64,000 nucleotides of DNA from Lachnospiraceae bacterium (GTDB lineage Bacteria > Bacillota > Clostridia > Lachnospirales > Lachnospiraceae). Below are positions 1 through 8,107 of this stretch, in pieces. The position numbers were made by a program, and so were the translations under genes. Position 1 is the stretch's first letter. Every line of letters starts with the position of its first letter. The stretch lies in NCBI GenBank assembly GCA_910574285.1, contig CAJTAL010000015.1, forward strand, positions 36,979 to 100,978, written 5' to 3'. The notes beneath the pieces are model-generated. The model had not been told where the DNA came from. It worked only from the letters and a program-made list of their open reading frames with translations, and searched no databases.

Positions 1-36
1 TCTTTTTCTGTCTACAACCAGAGAATTTGTTAATTA

Positions 37-108
37 TTATACTACAGCCATGATTTTCTGTTTCATCGCCCGAATCTCCTTTCTGCATGTTCTGTCATTT
101 TGCTTCAT
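37..108 (-). CDS. tiny ORF, possibly a leader peptide (23 aa)
   Basis: A short frame on the minus strand begins with ATG at 108 and ends with TAA at 37. A GAGG-type ribosome site precedes it, and a good promoter lies about 85 bases upstream (193..221). A second AGGAG plus ATG sits inside the same frame, giving only nine residues. It may be a leader peptide or a decayed gene start, because the downstream DNA lies outside the window. Product unknown and coding status uncertain. Confidence 0.2.
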   Translation of the reverse strand: MKQNDRTCRKEIRAMKQKIMAVV

Positions 109-192
109 CTCTTATACCTCTCGTCAGAATTGTTTCTTAATTAACAGCTCTATAAGATTTTTATCCTTTTTCCATACATTACCTTTGTTTAT

Positions 193-221
193 ATTATAGC
201 ATTCCTTTCTTTATCAGTAAA
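193..221 (-). promoter_or_regulatory. sigma-A type promoter reading towards the window start
   Basis: Read on the minus strand, a TTTACT box (216..221) is followed by a 17-base spacer and a perfect TATAAT (193..198). It points away from the nitroreductase gene, towards the tiny ORF at 37..108 and whatever lies before the window. Confidence 0.5.
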
Positions 222-335
222 TGAATTTATTTTTCCCTCTCCAAATCTTATGCTCCGTTATATTTTGCAAGTATTTCTTTAATTTCAGATTTGTCATTGA
301 TCGGCAGCACCCTACTTAACTTGCGCCGGCGCATC

Positions 336-367
336 AAAAAGAGAGCCCCTCAAATTTCAGGCTCTCC
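336..367 (-). terminator. Rho-independent terminator after the nitroreductase gene
   Basis: On the minus strand GGAGAGCC and GGGCTCTC form a stem of about 8 bp, followed by a TTTTTG run. It lies about 20 bases past the stop codon at 385. The rest of the 1-385 stretch holds only the promoter and tiny ORF listed above. Confidence 0.8.
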
Positions 368-384
368 AAATTTCATATTCTGAT

Positions 385-1113
385 TCAAGAGAGGAATTCC
401 TTCAGATATACTTCCATAGACCGATTCATCTCATTAGAGAAATCCGATTCATACTTTCTCTTCCAGAATGCCTCCATCCATTCTTCATAACCCATATTAC
501 CTGTTCTGCCGTCAAACATTTCCCGGATTTCCTGGCTGTTCTTATCCTGGTATACATTTTCACAGACAATATCCGAAAGGCGGAATCTTTCCGGCTTCTT
601 TCTTTCCGCCTGCTGTCTCGTCGGATGTCCGAACACCACCATACATGCCGGATATACATATTCCGGAAGTCCCAGGAGCTCTTTCATATCCTCCGCATTC
701 TCCATCACATCTCCTATGTAACAAGAGCCAATCCCAAGGCTATCTGCCGCCGTCACCGCATTCTGGACTGCGATCAGCGCATCCTCTACCGCCAGCAAAA
801 GATCTCCTGCGCCGGGCATCCGCGGCGACAAACCTGCTTCCCGGTAGAATGACAGCCATTTCCGGCAATCCGCACAGAACACAAGCACCAATTTCCCTTT
901 CGCAATAAATGCCTGATGGTCACAGAGTTCTGCCAGCTTCTCTTTCTTATCTTGATCCGTAATGTCCAGTATCGTATAAAGCACCTGACATCCCGCAGTC
1001 GGCGCCTGCAACGCGGCATGTAAGATGATCTCCCTGTCCTCCTGTGAAACAGCTTCTTCCGTGTACACACGCACAGATTTTCTTGCATACAAAGCTTCCA
1101 CAATTTTATTCAT
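385..1113 (-). CDS. nitroreductase family protein
   Basis: This 242-residue protein fits the FMN-dependent nitroreductase fold. It opens with the family's N-terminal signature (ALYARKSVRVYTEE, with Arg and Ser for FMN phosphate contact). It then has APTAGCQ near residue 40, a central helix (AVEDALIAVQNAVTAADSLGIGSCYIG) and a VVFGHPTRQ strand near 160. The C-terminus extends past the core with a charged tail. Members reduce nitro compounds or quinones with NAD(P)H in the cytosol; the substrate here cannot be inferred. A GGAGG site lies 7 bases before the ATG. It is a single-gene unit with its own terminator, downstream of proC in the same direction. Confidence 0.85.
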   Translation of the reverse strand: MNKIVEALYARKSVRVYTEEAVSQEDREIILHAALQAPTAGCQVLYTILDITDQDKKEKLAELCDHQAFIAKGKLVLVFCADCRKWLSFYREAGLSPRMPGAGDLLLAVEDALIAVQNAVTAADSLGIGSCYIGDVMENAEDMKELLGLPEYVYPACMVVFGHPTRQQAERKKPERFRLSDIVCENVYQDKNSQEIREMFDGRTGNMGYEEWMEAFWKRKYESDFSNEMNRSMEVYLKEFLS

Positions 1114-1157
1114 CCATTTTCCTCCCTAATTTACAAATAATTTCCGTCAGCAAGGTT

Positions 1158-1952
1158 CTACATCCCCTTGGATATCTCTTCACAGACTTTCATCGCCTCG
1201 AATATTGAACTTCTAAAGCCTCGCTCCTCCAGTACACGTACAGCTTCGATCGTTGTCCCTGCCGGTGAACATACCATATCCTTCAGTTCTCCCGGATGTT
1301 TCCCTGTCTCCAGTACCATCTTCGCACTCCCGAGAACCGCCTGTGCCGCAAACTGATAGGCCTGTGCTCTTGGCATCCCGCCGGAAACCGCAGCGTCTGC
1401 CATAGCTTCAATCAACATAAATACATATGCCGGTGAGCTTCCGCTGACAGAAACCACCGTATCCATCAAACGCTCCGGAATTATCTCCACACGGCTGAAA
1501 CTCTCAAGAAGCGTACGCACATACGCTGTCTCTTCTTCCGTCATATATTCGTTCGGACATGCCGCCGTCATACCTTCTCCTACCATCGCCGGCGTATTCG
1601 GCATAGTCCGCACGATCTTCACGTCCTTACCGAACTGCTCAGACAACCATGCAAGCGTCTTCCCTGGCGCAATCGTGATTACAATCTGCTCTTTCCTGAT
1701 ATCGTCACGGATCTCGCGGATAACATCCGCATAGAACTGTGGTTTTACAGACAACACGATCACTTCTGCCTTCTCTACCACTTCTTTATTACTGCCCGTA
1801 ACATGGATACCAAACTGCGACTTTGCCTTCTCCCTTCCCGGTGCAAATAAATCCGCTCCGATAATCTCGTCTGCCGCAACAATCTGCTTTTTGATAATTC
1901 CTCCCATGATAGCTGACGCCATATTCCCGGTTCCGATAAATCCTAATTTCAT
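1158..1952 (-). CDS. proC: pyrroline-5-carboxylate reductase
   Basis: This 264-residue enzyme performs the last step of proline synthesis, reducing 1-pyrroline-5-carboxylate with NAD(P)H in the cytosol. The N-terminus is a Rossmann dinucleotide motif (GFIGTGNMASAIMGG). The C-terminal dimer domain carries the hallmark VSGSSPAYVFMLIEAMADAA and the SPAGTTIEA loop typical of ProC. Length is normal for the family. An AGGAGG site precedes the ATG. No proA or proB lies nearby, so the gene stands alone. A large palindrome at 2014..2050 sits just upstream, between it and the divergent GntR regulator, which suggests (inference only) control by that regulator. Confidence 0.95.
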   Translation of the reverse strand: MKLGFIGTGNMASAIMGGIIKKQIVAADEIIGADLFAPGREKAKSQFGIHVTGSNKEVVEKAEVIVLSVKPQFYADVIREIRDDIRKEQIVITIAPGKTLAWLSEQFGKDVKIVRTMPNTPAMVGEGMTAACPNEYMTEEETAYVRTLLESFSRVEIIPERLMDTVVSVSGSSPAYVFMLIEAMADAAVSGGMPRAQAYQFAAQAVLGSAKMVLETGKHPGELKDMVCSPAGTTIEAVRVLEERGFRSSIFEAMKVCEEISKGM

Positions 1953-2013
1953 TCAGACACATCCTCCTTCTCTTATTCTTGTACATACCCCACATCTGTA
2001 TGTTTGCTATAAC

Positions 2014-2050
2014 GAATTTGTATACAATATAATAAATTGTATACAAATTC
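2014..2050. promoter_or_regulatory. perfect 15-bp-arm palindrome, probable GntR operator
   Basis: GAATTTGTATACAAT (2014..2028) and its exact reverse complement (2036..2050) flank a 7-base A/T spacer. Each arm contains TTGTATACAA, itself a palindrome of the kind bound by FCD-type GntR regulators. The site lies between divergent proC and the GntR gene, about 60 bases from proC's start, so it could control both. Confidence 0.65.
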
Positions 2051-2197
2051 TCTGTGTTGACTATAACACAGAATTATCCTTGAGTCAACCCCAACCATTA
2101 TACCATATCTTTGCAAAGCTGCCCATATTTTAAGAATTGACTTCTTCATGGTTTTAGTTTATTCTAGATTTAAATTTAATAGACGGAGGTTTCTTCT

Positions 2198-2863
2198 ATG
2201 ACCGAGAAGACTGCATCTCTTACCGCTCAGGCTTATGAGAAGATTAAAGAAAATATATTGAATCTGACCTATCCCCCCGGCATGCCGCTCACCGAAGCCA
2301 TGCTCGCCAGAGAACTTGGCATGAGCCGCAGCCCCGTCCGCTCTGCCATCCAGATGCTTCAGACGGAAGGTTTGCTCATATCCGACTATTACAAATCCAT
2401 TACAGTCCGGGAGATCACCGATAAGGATATTAACGAACTTTACCAGATCCGCGAACTCATAGAAGGCGCCGCTTTCAATCTGATCTTCTCTTCCGGAAGA
2501 AACGAAGAGTATTCCTACCGCATCGAAGAGAAGGTCGTTCGTATGAACGCGGCTGCTGAGGATGTCTACCAGTGGGAAATTGCTGACACCGCCATGCATA
2601 TGGAGATTATAAGTATCTTTGAAAACAGCCGGATCAACAAGATCTACGAAACGAATCTAAATGAACTGATCCGTATCGGACAATATTCTGTCCGTAATGG
2701 AATGCAGATTACACAAACAAATGGGAATCTTAAGAAGATGATCAAATATATGCGGCAGGGTAACTCTGAAAAATCCTATGCCATACTGAAAAACGATCAT
2801 TTTGATACAGGTCGTCATAGTGCGCTAAAAGCTGAATGCCTGAACCATTGCTCACGGGAATAA
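2198..2863 (+). CDS. GntR family transcriptional regulator (FCD domain)
   Basis: A 221-residue DNA-binding regulator. Residues about 8-72 form the GntR winged helix (AQAYEKIKENILNLTYPPGMPL, then LARELGMSRSPVRSAIQMLQTEGL). The rest is an all-helical FCD effector domain (ELYQIRELIEGAAFNLI...; DTAMHMEIISIFENSRI), whose ligand is usually a small carboxylate. A GGAGG site lies 8 bases before the ATG. It is transcribed divergently from proC, with a palindrome between them that fits its DNA-binding family, so autoregulation is likely. The ligand and full regulon cannot be read from sequence. A terminator follows directly. Confidence 0.88.
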   Translation: MTEKTASLTAQAYEKIKENILNLTYPPGMPLTEAMLARELGMSRSPVRSAIQMLQTEGLLISDYYKSITVREITDKDINELYQIRELIEGAAFNLIFSSGRNEEYSYRIEEKVVRMNAAAEDVYQWEIADTAMHMEIISIFENSRINKIYETNLNELIRIGQYSVRNGMQITQTNGNLKKMIKYMRQGNSEKSYAILKNDHFDTGRHSALKAECLNHCSRE

Positions 2864-2898
2864 AGGCACATGCATCAGCGCATATGCCTTCTCTTTTT
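2863..2898 (+). terminator. terminator after the GntR gene
   Basis: AAGGCACATGC pairs with GCATATGCCTT around a short loop and is followed by CTCTTTTT. It begins at the stop codon of the GntR gene and separates it from the convergent DUF4179 gene. Confidence 0.75.
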
Positions 2899-2980
2899 AT
2901 CAGATATATTCATGAACTCCGGCATTTTGCAGTAAAACAGACCCGCAGAACATATCAAAAAGCACCTTTACTCAACAGAT

Positions 2981-4219
2981 TTATTTTACTTCGACTTCCG
3001 CAGAAACTACCGCTGTTTCTTCCGCGCGTTTCATATCCACTGTCCCGTTGCCAAGCCTGCTTTTCTCTATCTCAAGATCAGCGTCCGCGTCGTCAAACAC
3101 GAAGATGTGCAATGCGGAAATCTCTTTTCCGTCTACGGCGGCTACTGTCTTTCCCACATCTTCTGGATTCGAGAAGAGTATCTCTCCGTCCTGGTTACAT
3201 ATGACGGTGTTCCAGAACGGATACACCTTTCCGGCTTCTTCTACATACTCCTCATAAGTGATACCAAGATCTTTTGTTCCGCCTGTCTTCTCCGCCGCCA
3301 ATGCTTCGTATTCTTCCCTTGTGATCTCTCTGTCTTCATACGGTACGTCCACATACGTCACCACCTGATATGGAGATACGAATACTTTTTCCAGAGTATA
3401 TCCTCCGCCTTCCTGGCCTACAGCGATCTCCTTTACCGATTCCGTATCCACAGAAAACGGAATATCAAAATCCCATTGGCCCTCTATCCGATATGATTCC
3501 GAGATACTCTCTGCATCCGCCATCGTCACATCATCCCAGCCGATACTGGACAGCCGCAGGCTAAGTCCTCCGCCGCCTGATTTATAATCTTCCAGATCAA
3601 GCTTCAGCATTCCTACGAATGTATTGTCATCAATCACTTTACCTTCCAGATTATCATTCGAGAGACTACGGGCGTCTCCTCCCGGCAGATTCCATTCTCC
3701 TCTGAGATACATCATCTCTGCCGTGGCGTCTCCTCCGTCGATATAATGTCCCGGAAGATTCTCAAGACCGCCCTGCTCTACTTCAATCTGTGCCGTCAGG
3801 AATACGGATAATCCGTCACAATATACCTCTGATGCGGTAAATGTGATTCCCGCGTCTGTTTTCGCAACTCCGGAAGCCGCATGCAGATTCCCCTCTTCAT
3901 CCTCCTTCGCCGTCTGTTCCAGGAGCACTGCTTTCTCACTGTAATCTCCGGAAAACGGAATCTTATTCTCCACTTCTTCAAATATCCTGCCGATAAAAGG
4001 AATCTTAGCTGCTAACGCAGGGTTTGAGACGCAAAATGCAGTTCCCATTGACACCGTTATGGCTGCCGCCGCCGCATATTGTCGTCCTCTTCTTCTAAAC
4101 GGCAGCTCTTCCTCATAATCCGGCAAATCATTCAGTACATTATCAAGTTTCTTCCAGACACGTTCCGGTACTTCATTATTACTGCCGATCCTATCCATCA
4201 TTTCCTCAAACTGCATCAT
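2981..4219 (-). CDS. DUF4179-type membrane-anchored protein, probable anti-sigma partner
   Basis: A 412-residue protein with a short cytosolic N-terminus (about 1-48, ending in a basic RRRGR stretch). One hydrophobic segment follows (about 49-70, AAAAAITVSMGTAFCVSNPALAA), then a long acidic extracytoplasmic part. The layout and the segment after the membrane helix (AAKIPFIGRIFEEVENKIPF) match the DUF4179 family, which is usually encoded next to ECF sigma factors. Its ATG overlaps the sigma factor stop by 4 bases, so the two are translationally coupled. By context the cytosolic part may hold the sigma factor until a cell-surface signal arrives; this role is inferred. Confidence 0.75.
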   Translation of the reverse strand: MMQFEEMMDRIGSNNEVPERVWKKLDNVLNDLPDYEEELPFRRRGRQYAAAAAITVSMGTAFCVSNPALAAKIPFIGRIFEEVENKIPFSGDYSEKAVLLEQTAKEDEEGNLHAASGVAKTDAGITFTASEVYCDGLSVFLTAQIEVEQGGLENLPGHYIDGGDATAEMMYLRGEWNLPGGDARSLSNDNLEGKVIDDNTFVGMLKLDLEDYKSGGGGLSLRLSSIGWDDVTMADAESISESYRIEGQWDFDIPFSVDTESVKEIAVGQEGGGYTLEKVFVSPYQVVTYVDVPYEDREITREEYEALAAEKTGGTKDLGITYEEYVEEAGKVYPFWNTVICNQDGEILFSNPEDVGKTVAAVDGKEISALHIFVFDDADADLEIEKSRLGNGTVDMKRAEETAVVSAEVEVK

Positions 4220-4767
4220 AATAACATCTCCTTTCGTTTCAAATTCATCTGATAGATGACTGCGGACGGTTTTTCACGCATATACTGCTTCTCCATCCGG
4301 TCTCTTGCCGTTGCAAGCCGTCCGCTTACGGTCTTCTCACTGATATCAAGTATCTGGGCGATCTCACGGATCTTGAATCCTTCTACATAATATAAGATTG
4401 TGACAATACGGTATTTTTCATCCAGACATTGAAGAAATTCCTTCCATTCAACCGCCGCAAAATTCTCTTCCATGCTACCCTCTTCGGGCAGCCGCACTTC
4501 CGAGATATTTCTGCTTCTCTCCCTGTAGATCTGATTACAGTGGTTAATCAGGATCCGTATCAGCCATGTCTTAAAATATTTATCCTTTTTCAATGTTCCA
4601 ATCTTTTCCCAACACGTCAAAACCGTCTCCTGGATTGCGTCTGCTGTGTCTTCGTCATTTTTCAAAATCGCTTTTGCCGCTTTATACATACTGGGAGTGT
4701 ACATTTTAATTAATTGGCCAAAAGCTTCTTTATCATGTTTCTTGGCCTTTCTGACTAATATATCCAT
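4216..4767 (-). CDS. ECF-type RNA polymerase sigma factor
   Basis: A 183-residue group-4 sigma factor. Region 2 spans about residues 20-85 (MYKAAKAILKNDEDTADAIQE, then CWEKIGTLKKDKYFKTWLIR). Region 4 spans about 115-165 (LDEKYRIVTILYYVEGF, then the helix-turn-helix REIAQILDISEKTVSGRLATA). It directs RNA polymerase to a small regulon, probably in an envelope-stress response. Its last codons overlap the start of the DUF4179 gene. The promoters it recognises cannot be defined here. Confidence 0.9.
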   Translation of the reverse strand: MDILVRKAKKHDKEAFGQLIKMYTPSMYKAAKAILKNDEDTADAIQETVLTCWEKIGTLKKDKYFKTWLIRILINHCNQIYRERSRNISEVRLPEEGSMEENFAAVEWKEFLQCLDEKYRIVTILYYVEGFKIREIAQILDISEKTVSGRLATARDRMEKQYMREKPSAVIYQMNLKRKEMLL

Positions 4768-4856
4768 GGCGCTCCTTTCTGAAAGTTCCGGACCTTTCTG
4801 TTTTCTTTTACACCTATTAGATGAATGAACCCGTGATTTTCCTCGAAAAAAATAAA

Positions 4857-4896
4857 AATGCCGTGAACACCGCTTTTACCGGGCGCGTCCATGACA
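4857..4896 (-). terminator. terminator hairpin, copy 1 of a repeated element
   Basis: Read on the minus strand, a long stem (GTCATGGAC with GTTCACGGC) closes over GCGCCCGGTAAAAGCG and is followed by TTTTTATTTTTTTC. It terminates the DUF3990-DUF3791 unit just before the sigma gene. Most of its 40 bases recur at 16525..16564, including the loop. Confidence 0.75.
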
Positions 4897-4918
4897 TTTC
4901 TTCTGTTGATACTATCCT

Positions 4919-5362
4919 CTAATCCAAAAGATATCCGGCTTCATAAGAACATTCCAGATAGCTGGGATTTTGATAATAAACATCTGTTCGAAAATCAGAT
5001 ATTTTGTCGCTGATAAAAGAAGAAAAAATTTTCAGTAACTCATCGATCTCTTTACCAGGCTCTGCACAATCCTCAATCATAATACTATACAACTTCCCAA
5101 TGTCCATAAAACTTGGAATCGTATATTTACATTCTGTAATCGTATCAAAATCTCCATTGGAAATCCTATATTGTTCTATCACCTCGTCGCTCACCTGTTC
5201 AAAAGAAAGACAATGATCTGCTTCCGCGTCATATAAGAGTTTTTCGATACCTTTTTTACCCAAAATTCCAGTAATCACTCCGCGTTTATTCTTCGTCTCC
5301 CGGGCAATGTACTCAATGAGCGAACAAACGTAAAAATAATCATTTTTTTCTTTCTCAGTCAT
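4919..5362 (-). CDS. DUF3791-type protein, partner of the DUF3990 protein
   Basis: A 147-residue protein. Residues about 1-75 match DUF3791 (FYVCSLIEYIARETKNKRG; an ILGKKGIEKLLYDAEADHCL helix pair). The C-terminal half (YTIPSFMDIGKLYSIMIED; FISDKISDFRTDVYYQNPSYL) resembles a domain often fused to or encoded beside it. The start is placed at the ATG at 5362, which lies 11 bases after AGGAG and overlaps the upstream stop by 8 bases, rather than at an ATG seven codons earlier. Tight coupling to a DUF3990 gene resembles a toxin-antitoxin layout. Function unproven. Confidence 0.65.
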   Translation of the reverse strand: MTEKEKNDYFYVCSLIEYIARETKNKRGVITGILGKKGIEKLLYDAEADHCLSFEQVSDEVIEQYRISNGDFDTITECKYTIPSFMDIGKLYSIMIEDCAEPGKEIDELLKIFSSFISDKISDFRTDVYYQNPSYLECSYEAGYLLD

Positions 5363-5813
5363 AAATAACCTCACTCCTGTCAAAAGTTAAACAATTCAAT
5401 GCTGACAATGTATGAAAACTTATTTGATGCGTAGGATATCTAAATTCTGCCAGTACCCAGAACTGTTTTCGATTTATTCTTCCTGCAAGGAAATCATTTA
5501 CATAGTTCCAGATTGTATCATTTGCCATTGGACCTTCTACTATATCATAGGAATGCGTTTCTCCGCTTCTGCATCTCGCTATGAAGTCCAGCCACTCATC
5601 TGTCATTTTATCAAATTTTAAAACAGATAATTTACCTGCTGGTTGATAAGAATAATAATTGATAATTGGCTCGCCTTCTCCACGGTTCGCCCAGCGTATT
5701 GCCTGCTCTAAATTATTCGTACAATAAAATCCCCATGAAAAATCTTTTGTATACCTCGTTTTTCGTATCCCCGGAAATTCGACAATTTCTTTACTTGCAT
5801 GATAAAGAATCAT
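5355..5813 (-). CDS. DUF3990 protein, possible ADP-ribosyltransferase-fold toxin
   Basis: A 152-residue protein beginning MILYHASKEIVEFPGIRKTRYTKDFSWGFYCT. The YHAS start, the K-D-F-x-x-GFY element near residue 27 and the following NLEQAIRWA helix are DUF3990 hallmarks. They resemble the H-Y/GFYxT layout of ADP-ribosyltransferase-like folds. The gene lies directly upstream of and overlaps a DUF3791 gene, an arrangement seen repeatedly in Clostridia. Enzymatic activity, target and toxicity are inferences. A GGGAG ribosome site precedes the ATG. Confidence 0.65.
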   Translation of the reverse strand: MILYHASKEIVEFPGIRKTRYTKDFSWGFYCTNNLEQAIRWANRGEGEPIINYYSYQPAGKLSVLKFDKMTDEWLDFIARCRSGETHSYDIVEGPMANDTIWNYVNDFLAGRINRKQFWVLAEFRYPTHQISFHTLSALNCLTFDRSEVIYD

Positions 5814-5941
5814 ATACTCCCTACCTCAGCTTTCCTGATGTATCTTATTTACAATTGTACTTCAAAATCAGCAGAGACACAAGCTTCCATCTACACATTT
5901 TCAGAGTTTTTCATTTTCAGAGTTTAACTCAAAACATATTA

Positions 5942-5978
5942 AAAAGCCCCGATGCAGCGTCCTACATCAAGGCTTTTA
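5942..5978 (-). terminator. terminator of the sialic acid uptake/aldolase operon
   Basis: AAAAGCC...GATG pairs with CATC...GGCTTTT around an 11-base loop, with A/T runs on both sides. It lies just past the aldolase stop at 5982. Confidence 0.75.
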
Positions 5979-5981
5979 TTT

Positions 5982-6893
5982 CTATAATCTCTCGACAGCT
6001 TCCCGGATCATCTTCTTACATTTCTCAATCTGCGGATAATCCTGCTCCGTCACTGAAGCCAAAGGCTTTCTGACTCCTCCAAGGTTCAGTCCATACTCTT
6101 TCAATATTTCTTTCATCACCGCATACAGGTTCCCATGACATTTACACACTTCATAGATAATCCTGTTGGCGTCATTCTGAATCATTCTGGCCTTACCTGT
6201 CTCTCCGGCGTCCACAAGTTCCTTGATCTTCAGATAAAGCTCCGGCATAGCCGCGTAAGTTCCGCCGATACCGCCGTCTGCGCCGATGGCAAGTCCGCCT
6301 ACAAGCTGCTCGTCCGGTCCGTTGAATACGACACAGTCATCGCCCCTGACATCCTTGAACATCTGAATATCCTGGATCGGCATGGAAGAATTCTTCACAC
6401 CGATCACCCTTGGATTCTTCAGCATTTCCTGGTAAAGCGGCATACTTAAAGCCACTCCCGCCAACTGCGGGATATTATAGATGATAAAATCCGTATTCGG
6501 AGCCGCAGAACTGATATCATTCCAATACTCCGCGATCGCATAATCCGGAAGATGGAAATAGATCGGCGGAATAGACGCGATCGCGTCTGCACCTACACTC
6601 TCCGCATGCGCCGCTAACTCCATGCTGTCTGCGGTATTATTACATCCGACATGCGCGATGATCGTAATCTTGCCTTTTGCTTCCTGCATGACACTTTCCA
6701 GTATCAGCTTCCTTTCCTCCTTGCTCTGGTAGATGCACTCTCCTGAAGAACCGCACACATACAGGCCCTTTACACCTTTGTCGATCAGATACCGGGTAAA
6801 TTCTCTGGTTCTTTCGGGACTTACGCTGCCGTCGTCCTCGTAGCAGGCATAAAACGCAGGTATGATCCCTCTATATTTTTCCAAATCTCTCAT
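5982..6893 (-). CDS. nanA: N-acetylneuraminate lyase / DHDPS-family aldolase
   Basis: A 303-residue class I aldolase of the dihydrodipicolinate synthase superfamily. The Schiff-base lysine is K167 in IGVKNSS and the partner tyrosine is Y139 in IIYNIPQ. The 2-keto-acid loop is CGSSGE at 48-52, a slight variant of the usual GSTGE. In this setting it most likely cleaves N-acetylneuraminate into N-acetylmannosamine and pyruvate in the cytosol. The call rests on context: oxidoreductase and sugar importer upstream, NanE, NanK and YhcH encoded divergently. On sequence alone it could be another DHDPS-like aldolase. It is the last gene of the minus-strand operon, followed by a terminator. Confidence 0.82.
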   Translation of the reverse strand: MRDLEKYRGIIPAFYACYEDDGSVSPERTREFTRYLIDKGVKGLYVCGSSGECIYQSKEERKLILESVMQEAKGKITIIAHVGCNNTADSMELAAHAESVGADAIASIPPIYFHLPDYAIAEYWNDISSAAPNTDFIIYNIPQLAGVALSMPLYQEMLKNPRVIGVKNSSMPIQDIQMFKDVRGDDCVVFNGPDEQLVGGLAIGADGGIGGTYAAMPELYLKIKELVDAGETGKARMIQNDANRIIYEVCKCHGNLYAVMKEILKEYGLNLGGVRKPLASVTEQDYPQIEKCKKMIREAVERL

Positions 6894-6954
6894 TTTCTTA
6901 TTTCCACTCCTGTTTTACTGCTTCTGTTTGTCTTCTCTTGTTTCACTGCGCCTG

Positions 6955-8058
6955 TTATTTAATCTCGGCAACCTTTACTTTCCTGTTCTCTTTGACAGAC
7001 AGGGTAAGCGCATCCGCCGTGGCGATCGCCGCCCGTGCCGCGGAACCGTTCAATAATGGCTTGAACTCTTCATCGACTGTCGCACCGTGCATGATCTCAT
7101 TGAAATATTTCATCTCATTCTTCATGATACTGTGCAGCCACATCGGCGGCTTCTTGCCCGGCTTGCCGTACATGATCGCGCCATCCATCTCCGTACCGTG
7201 ATAGATCCTTGTACGGTCGTCGTCCTCTTCCTTCGTTTCATGAACCAGGTAATGCTCTTCTCCCGCTTCCGTCTTCACAGTCATTCCCACATTAGCCATG
7301 TCAAGCCGGATCGCGCCTTTGGTTCCCTGGATCAATACATAGTGCTCAGGCCAGTGGAACGCAGAACCATATTCCAGGACGGCGAATTTACGATTCGGGA
7401 ATTCCAGATTAATGAAAAGCATATCATCCTCATCACCGAACTGCTCGCCTCTGTGCGCCACATTTCCGCCCATCATGATCACGGAATCCGGCTCTCCCAT
7501 AATAAACTGGATACAATCCAGCTCATGGATATGATGATACAGATGCCCGCCTGACTTCGCGCGAATCTTCTTCCAACTGATGGATTCCTGCGGCTCCTCC
7601 CACCCGTTTCTCGCGGAATGGCAGTAAAGAACATCGCCGATCACTCCCTCATTGATCAACTTCTTCGCATGTCTGACGCCGCGGAAGAAGTTCATCACGT
7701 GTCCCGCCATAAATGTCACTCCATGCTTCTCACATGCTTTTACCATCGCGTCGCAGTCAGCGTAAGACAATGCAATGGGTTTCTCACAAAATACATGAAC
7801 ACCATGTTCTGCAGCCTTAATAACCGGTTCTTTATGTAAATAATTCGGCGAAGCAACGATCACTGCGTCCACATCTTCACGGCTAAACAGTGTATCCAGG
7901 TCTGTCTCTACATCACATCCCAGCTCTTCTGCGATCACTTCCGCATTCTCCGGATCGTACACTGCCGTAATAGCCGCGCCTTCCTGTTCCTTCATGATCC
8001 GTCCAAGCTCTGCCCCAAAGTAACCTGTACCAACTACCGCGTAACCTATATTTTTCAT
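6955..8058 (-). CDS. Gfo/Idh/MocA oxidoreductase, probable 2,7-anhydro-Neu5Ac oxidoreductase (NanOx-like)
   Basis: A 367-residue NAD(P)-dependent oxidoreductase. The N-terminal Rossmann domain carries GYAVVGTGYFG. The family's EKP motif places the catalytic lysine at K93. The C-terminal domain holds a His-rich active-site helix, HHIHELD (175-181). Most relatives act on sugars or cyclitols. In Ruminococcus gnavus and as E. coli YjhC, a family member in the sialic acid cluster converts 2,7-anhydro-Neu5Ac to Neu5Ac. Here it lies between the aldolase and an ABC importer, the same setting, so that role is the best inference. An inosose or glucose-fructose type role is the alternative. Confidence 0.75.
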   Translation of the reverse strand: MKNIGYAVVGTGYFGAELGRIMKEQEGAAITAVYDPENAEVIAEELGCDVETDLDTLFSREDVDAVIVASPNYLHKEPVIKAAEHGVHVFCEKPIALSYADCDAMVKACEKHGVTFMAGHVMNFFRGVRHAKKLINEGVIGDVLYCHSARNGWEEPQESISWKKIRAKSGGHLYHHIHELDCIQFIMGEPDSVIMMGGNVAHRGEQFGDEDDMLFINLEFPNRKFAVLEYGSAFHWPEHYVLIQGTKGAIRLDMANVGMTVKTEAGEEHYLVHETKEEDDDRTRIYHGTEMDGAIMYGKPGKKPPMWLHSIMKNEMKYFNEIMHGATVDEEFKPLLNGSAARAAIATADALTLSVKENRKVKVAEIK

Positions 8059-8107
8059 TTTGATATCTCCTCTAATATTATAAAATCTTTGTTTTACTGA
8101 ACCTTCT

